This document shows, piece after piece, positions 57,301 through 64,000 of a DNA stretch of 64,000 bases; the stretch's first letter is position 1, and every line of letters begins with the position of its first letter. The notes beneath the pieces are model-generated. The model saw only the letters and a list, made by a program, of their open reading frames with translations, was not told where the DNA came from and searched no databases. A program made the position numbers and the translations under genes. Source of the DNA: Fallopia convolvulus (lineage: Eukaryota; Streptophyta; Magnoliopsida; Caryophyllales; Polygonaceae); the NCBI GenBank assembly GCA_964016875.1, contig OZ024724.1, positions 35,487,786 to 35,551,785 of the forward strand. Reading direction: 5' to 3'.

Positions 57301-60300
57301 CCTCATTCTTTATGCTTATGCCTAGATGCCTTCAAAGTTCTCATGTTTTTTCTTTGTTTGCCTTTAAAATGAACTGTGATCTAACATTGCACGACAAGTG
57401 TTTGATGAAAAGTCCATATAAATGTCACTCCTAAGTGTGGTATTCGCTTTCTAGGTTCGAATTCATGCTTTTATTCAATCGGTCTTGATTTTGTAGTGCG
57501 TAATGTCCTTATTGGCTTGATACTATTGTCATTCTCTATGGTTATGCTTAGATGTCTTTAAAGTTCACTTGTTTTTTTCTCCTTTGTCCTTGCAAAATTG
57601 ATTGGTGATCTAACATTGCACATCAAATGTTCGATGAACTGTCCATGTAAATGTCACTCCTAAATGTCGCTTTCGGTTTCTAGGTTAGAATTTATGCTTT
57701 TACTCGATCGGTCTTGATTTTGTATTGCAGAATGTGCTTATTGGCTTTACTATCCTCATTCTTTATGCTTATGCCTGGATGTCTTTAAAGTTCACTTGTT
57801 TTTTCTCATTTAGCCTTCAAAATTGACTTGTGATCTAACATTGCACACCAAGTGTTCGATGAAATATTCTTGTAAATGTCACTCCTAAATGTCGCTTTTG
57901 ATTTCTAGGTTCGAATTTATGCTTTTATTCGATCGGTATGAATTTCTAGTGTAGAATGTGCTTATTGGCTTGATACTATCCTCATTCTTTATGCTTATGC
58001 CTAGATGCCTTCAAAGTTCTCATGTTTTTTCTCCTTTTGCCTTTAAAATGACTTATGATCTAACATTGCACGACAAGTGTTTAATGAAATGTTCATGTAA
58101 ATATCACTCCTAAATGTGGATTTCGGTTTCTTGGTTTGATTTTATGCTTTTATTCGATACGTCTTTATTTTGTAGATCAGAATATGCTTATTGGCTTGAT
58201 ACTATCCTCATTCCTTAAGCTTATGCCTAGATGTCTTTAAACTTCACTTGTATTTTCTCATTTTTCCTTAAAAATGACTTGAGATCAAACATTGCACGCC
58301 AAGTGTTCGATGAACTGTCCAAGTAAATGTCACTCCTAAATGTAGCATTCGGTTTCTAGTTTCGAATTTATGCTTTTATTCGCTCGGTCTTGATTTTTTA
58401 GAGCAAAATGTGCTTATTGCCTTGATACTATCCTCATTCTTTATGCTTATGCCTAGATGTCTTAAAAGTTCACTTGTTTTTTCTCCTTTTGCCTTTATAA
58501 TGACTTGTGATCTAACATTGCACGCCAAGTGTCGGATGAAATGTCCATGTAAATGTCACTCCTTAATGTGCCATTCGGTTTCTAGGTTCGAATTTATGCT
58601 TTTATTCGATCGGTCTTGATTTTGTAGTGAAGAATGTGCTTATTGGTTGATACTATCCTCATTCTTTATGCTTATGCCTAGATGTTTTTAAAGTTTACTT
58701 GTTTTTTCTCCTTTTGCCTTTCAAAATTGACTTGTGATCTAAGATTGCACATCAAGTGTTTGTTGAAATGTCCATGAAAATGTCACTCCTAAATGTCGCT
58801 TTCAGTTTCTAGGTTCGAATTTATGCTTTTATTAGATCGGTCTTGATTTTGTATTGCAGAATGTGCTTATTGGCTTGTAACTATCCTCATTCTTTATGCT
58901 TATGCCTAGATGACTTTAAACTTCACTTGTTTTTTCTCCTTTTGCCTCAAAATTGACTTGTGATCCAACATTGCATGCAAGTGTTCGATGACATATTCTT
59001 GTAAATGTCACTCCAAAATGTCGCTTTTGGTTTCTAGGTATGAATTTATGCTTTTATTCGACCGGTATGATTTTGTAGTGTGGAATGTGCTTATTGGCTT
59101 GATACTATCCTCATTCTGTATGCTTATGCCTAGATGCCTTCAAAGTTCACATGTTTTTTCTCCTTTATCCTTTAAAATGACTTGTGATCTATCATTGCAC
59201 AACAAGTGTTCCATGAAATATCCATGTAAACGTCACTCCTAAATGTGGATTTCGGTTTCTAGGTTTGAATTTATGCTCTTAGTCGATACGTCTTTATTTT
59301 GTAGAGAAGAATTTGCTTATTGGCTTGATACTATCCTCATTCTTTATGCTTATGCCTAGATGTCTTTAAACTTCACTTGTATTTTCTCGTTTTTCCTTAA
59401 AAATGACTTGAGATCAAACATTGCACGCCAAGTGTTCGATGAACTGTCCATGTAAATGTCACTCCTAAATGTGGTATTCGGTTTCTAGTTTCAAATTTTT
59501 GCTTTTATTTGCTCGGTGTTGATTTTTTAGAGCAAAATGTGCTTATTGGCTTGATACTATCCTCATTCTTTATACTTATGCCTAGAGGTCTTAAAAGTTC
59601 ACTTGTTTTTTCTCCTTTTGCCTTCAAAATGACTTGTGATCTAACATTGCACGCCAAGTGTTGGATGAAATGTCCATGTAAATGTCACTCCTTAATATGG
59701 CATTCGGTTTCTATGTTCGAATTTTTGCTTTTATTTGATCGGTCTTGATTTTGTAGTGCAGAATGTGCTTATTGGTTGATACTATCCTCATTCTTTATGA
59801 TTATGCCTAGATGTCTTTAAAGTTCACTTGTTTTTTCTCCTTTGTCCTTTCAAAATTGAGTTAAGATCTAACATTGCACGCCAAGTGTTCGATGAAATGT
59901 CCATGTAAATGTCACTCCTAAATGTGGCATTCGCTTTCTAGGTTCGAATTCATGCTTTTATTCGATCGGTCTTGATTTCGTAGTGCAAATTGTGTTTATT
60001 GGCTTGATACTGTCCTTATTCTTTATGCTTATGCCTAGATGTCTTTAAAGTTCACTCGTTTTTTCTCTTTTTGCTTTTAAAATTACTTGTGATATAACAT
60101 TGCACGACAAGTGTTCGATGAAATGTCCATATCAATGTCACTCCTAAATGTGGCATTCGCTTTCTAGGTTAGAATTCATGCTTTTATTCAATCGGTCTTG
60201 ATTTCGTAGTGCGTAATGTGCTTTTTGGCTTGAACTATTTTCATTCTTTATAGTTATGCTTAGATGTCTTTAAAGTTCACTTGTTTTTTTCTCCTTTGGC

Positions 60301-63300
60301 CTTTCAAAATTGACTTGTGATATAACATTGCATATCAAGTGTTCGATGAAATGTCCATGTAAATGTCACTCCTAAATGTCGCTTTCGGTTTCTAGGTTGC
60401 CATTTATTCTTTTACTCGATCGGTCTGGATTTTTTAGTGCAGAATGTGCTTATTGGCTTGATACTATCCTTATTCTTTATGCTTATACCTAGATGTCTTT
60501 AAATTTCTCTTGTTTTTTCTTTGTTTGCCTTTAAAATGAACTGTGATCTAACATTGCACGACAAGTGTTTGATGAAAAGTCCATATAAATGTCACTCCTA
60601 AATGTGGTATTCGCTTTCTAGGTTCGAATTCATGCTTTTATTCAATCGGTCTTGATTTTGTAGTGCGTAATGTCCTTATTGGCTTGATACTATTGTCATT
60701 CTTTATGGTTATGCTTAGATGTCTTTAAAGTTCACTTGTTTTTTACTCCTTTGGCCTTTCAAAATTGACTGGTGATCTAACATTGCACATCAAATGTTCG
60801 ATGAAATGTCCATGTAAATGTCACTCCTAAATGTCGCTTTTGGTTTCTAGGTTCGAATTTATGCTTTTACTCGATCGGTCTTGATTTTGTAGTGCAGAAT
60901 GTGCTTATTGGCTTGATATTATCCTCATTCTTTATGCTTATCCCTGGATGTCTTTAAAGTTCACTTGTTTTTTCTCATTTAGCCTTCAAAATTGACTTGT
61001 GATCTAACATTGCACACCAAGTGTTCGATGAAATATTCTTGTAAATGTCACTCCTAAATGTCGCTTTTGATTTCTAGGTTCGAATTTATGCTTTTATTCG
61101 ATCGGTATGAATTTCTAGTGTAGAATGTGCTTATTGGCTTGATACTATCCTCATTCTTTATGCTTATGCCTAGATGTCTTCAAAGTTCTCATGTTTTTTC
61201 TCCTTTTGCCTTTAAAATGACTTATGATCTAACATTGCACGACAAGTGTTCAATGAGATGTCCATGTAAATGTCACTCCTAAATGTGGATTTCGGTTTCT
61301 TGGTTTGATTTTATGCTTTTATTCGATACGTCTTTATTTTGTAGATCAGAATGTGCTTATTGGCTTGATACTATCCTCATTCATTAAGCTTATGCCTAGA
61401 TGTCTTTAAACTTCACTTGTATTTTCTCGTTTTTCCTTAAAAATGACTTGAGATCAAACATTGCACGCCAAGTGTTCGATGAACTGTCCATGTAAATGTC
61501 ACACCTAAATGTAGCATTCGGTTTCTAGTATCGAATTTATGCTTTTATTCGCTCGGTCTTGATTTTTTAGAGCAAAATGTGCTTATTGCCTTGATACTAT
61601 CCTCATTCTTTATGCTTATGCCTAGATGTCTTAAAAGTTCACTTGTTTTTTCTCCTTTTGCCTTTATAATGACTTGTGATCTAACATTGCACGCCAAGTG
61701 TCGGAAGAAATGTCCATGTAAATGTCACTCCTTAATGTGGCATTCGGTTTCTATGTTCGAATTTATGCTTTTATTCGATCGGTCTTGATTTTGTAGTGCA
61801 GAATGTGCTTATTGGTTGATACTATCCTCATTCTTTATGCTTATGCCTAGATGTTCTTAAAGTTTACTTGTTTTTTCTCCTTTTGCCTTTCAAAATTGAC
61901 TTGTGATCTAACATTGCACATCAAGTGTTTGTTGAAATGTCCATGTAAATGTCACTCCTAAATGTCGCTTTCAGTTTCTAGGTTCGAATTTATGTTTTTA
62001 TTCGATCGGTCTTGATTTTGTATTGCAGAATGTGCTTATTGGCTTGTAACTATCCTCATTCTTTATGCTTATACCTAGATGACTTAAAACTTCACTTGTT
62101 TTTTCTCCTTTTGCCTCAAAATTGACTTGTGATCTAACATTGCATGCCAAGTGTTCGATGAAATATTCTTGTAAATGTCACTCCAAAATGTCGCTTTTGG
62201 TTTCTAGGTTCGAATTTATGCTTTTATTCGATCGGTATGATTTTGTACTGTGGAATGTGCTTATTGGCTTGATACTATCTTCATTTTGTATGCTTATGCC
62301 TAGATGCCTTCAAAGTTCACATGTTTTTTCTCCTTTATCCTTTAAAATGACTTGTGATCTATCATTGCACGACAAGTGTTCCATGAAATATCCATGTAAA
62401 TGTCACTCCTAAATGTGGATTTCGGTTTCTAGGTTTGAATTTATGCTTTTAGTCGATACGTCTTTATTTGGTAGAGAAGAATTTGCTTATTGGCTTGATA
62501 CTATCCTCATTCTTTATGCTTATGCCTAGATGTCTTTAAACTTCACTTGTATTTTCTCGTTTTGCCTTAAAAATGACTTGAGATCAAACATTGCACGCTA
62601 AGTGTTCGATGAACTGTCCATGTAAATGTCACTCCTAAATGTGATATTCGGTTTCTAGTTTCGAATTTATGCTTTTATTTGCTCGGTGTTGATTTTTTAG
62701 AGCAAAATGTGCTTATTGGCATGATACTATCCTCATTCTTTATGCTTATGCCTAGATGTCTTAAAAGTTCACTTGTTTTTTCTCCTTTCGCCTTCAAAAT
62801 GACTTGTGATCTAACATTGCACGCCAAGTGTTGGATGAAATGTCCATGTAAATGTCATTCTTAATGTGGCATTCGGTTTCTAGGTTCGAATTTATGCTTT
62901 TATTTGATCGGTCTTGATTTTGTAGTGCAGAATGTGCTTATTGACTTGATATTATCCTCGTTCTTTATGGTCATGCCTAGATGTCTTTAAACTTCACTTG
63001 TTTTTTCTCCTTTTGCCTCAAAACTGACTTGTGATCTAACATTGCATGCCAAGTGTTCGATGAAATATTCTCGTAAATGTCACTCCAAAATGTCGCTTTT
63101 GGTTTCTAGGTTCGAATTTATGCTTTTATTCGATCGGTATGATTTTTTAGTGTAGAATGTGCTTATTGGCTTGATACTATCCTCATTCTTTATGCTTATG
63201 CCTAGATGCCTTCAAAGTTCACATGTTTTTTCTCCTTTTGCCTTTAAAATGACTTGTGATATAACATTGCACGACAAGTGTTCGATGAAATGTCCATATC

Positions 63301-64000
63301 AATGTCACTCCTAAATGTGGCATTCGCTTTCTAGGTTAGAATTCATGCTTTTATTCAATCGGTCTTGATTTTGTAGTGCGTAATCTGCTTTTTGGCTTGA
63401 CACTATTTTCATTCTTTATGGTTATGCTTAGATGTCTTTAAAGTTCACTTGTTTTTTTCTCCTTTGGCCTTTCAAAATTGACTTGTGATCTAACATTTCA
63501 CCTCAAGTGTTCGATGAAATGTCCATGTAAATGTCACTCCTAAATGTCGCTTTCGGTTTCTAGGTTGCCATTTATTCTTTTACTCGATCGGTCTGGATTT
63601 TGTAGTGCAGAATGTGCTTATTGGCTTGATACTATCCTCGTTCTTTATGGTTATGCCTAGATGTCTTTAAACTTCACTTGTTTTATCTCCTTTTGCCTCA
63701 AAACTGACTTGTGATCTAACATTGCATGCCAAGTGTTCGATGAAATATTCTTTTAAATGTGACTCCAAAATGTCGCTTTTGGTTTCTAAGTTCGAATTTA
63801 TGCTTTTATTCGATCGGTATGATTTTGTAGTGTAGAATGTGCTTATTGGTTTGATACTATCCTCATTCTTTATGCTTATGCCTAGATGCCTTCAAAGTTC
63901 ACATGTTTTTTCTCCTTTATCCTTTAAAATGACTTGTGATCTATCATTGCACGACAAGTGTTCCATGAAATATCCATGTAAATGTCACTCCTAAATGTGG
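54354..64000 (-). repeat. Satellite DNA array, same ~226-bp monomer, inverted orientation (roughly 42 copies)
   Basis: The monomer here is the reverse complement of the 5810-44579 array. GTGCTTATTGG recurs at 60901, 61127 and 61353, giving 226 bases. The array runs off the window's right edge. Plus-strand frames of 60-96 codons recur because of the repeat and are not genes. Confidence 0.97.
57300..64000 (-). repeat. ~3,169-bp (14-monomer) higher-order repeat in the right array, two units
   Basis: Markers recur at a constant offset: CTTTGTTTGCC at 57352 and 60519 (3,167), the GAGCAAAATGTGCTTATTGCC monomer at about 58400 and 61570 (3,169), and the TTGATTTTTTAGAGCAAAATG monomer at 59519 and 62689 (3,170). 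The second unit becomes mosaic after about 62950, where monomers are reshuffled. Confidence 0.8.

Noticed and set aside
58410..62864. Plus-strand frames of 61-96 codons in the right satellite, Cys-rich and apparently secreted
   Set aside because: Same satellite read on the opposite strand; the apparent Cys pattern follows the repeat, and copies at a 3,169-base spacing reflect the higher-order repeat.
5810..64000. CRISPR-like array
   Set aside because: Repeat and spacer are not distinguishable; the whole 226-base unit repeats, which is satellite DNA in a plant nuclear context.

Overview
The window is nuclear DNA of a flowering plant. Two Ty3/gypsy LTR retrotransposons of plant type, a FAR1/FHY3-like coding fragment with plant splice signals, and a long AT-rich satellite array all point that way. 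I see no bacterial, organellar or plasmid features and no intact protein-coding host gene. The species cannot be named from the sequence alone.

Layout. Positions 1-1800 hold the broken 5' end of a minus-strand FAR1-like gene: a short first exon, an intron packed with a short motif built on AAAAGTGCATT, and a second exon that stops inside one of two oppositely oriented tRNA-like sequences. About 1800-5809 is a decayed, internally deleted Tekay/Del-type Ty3/gypsy element on the plus strand: LTR, Met-type primer site, gag with two zinc knuckles, protease, half a reverse transcriptase, then a chimeric junction into a truncated 3' LTR. 5810-44579 is a satellite of about 226 bp per monomer (roughly 170 monomers) with several higher-order repeat levels. 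44580-54353 is a second, Tat-lineage Ty3/gypsy element on the minus strand. It lacks RNase H and integrase and carries a spliced antisense gene on the plus strand with its own TATA box. 54354-64000 is the same satellite in the opposite orientation (roughly 42 monomers).

How the parts relate. Nothing here forms a working pathway; every coding unit is broken. The structure is the interesting part. The satellite changes strand exactly where the Tat element's left LTR is truncated. Diagnostic variants on the two arms occur in mirrored order around the element, so the arms look like an inverted duplication centred on the retroelement. The satellite shows nested block duplications (offsets of about 1.14, 2.69, 3.17, 3.38, 10.83 and 14.21 kb), as expected of a satellite evolving by repeated segmental amplification. 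A centromeric or heterochromatic knob location is plausible but cannot be shown from sequence alone. Dozens of open frames of 60-80 codons in the satellite are by-products of the repeat and are not listed as genes.
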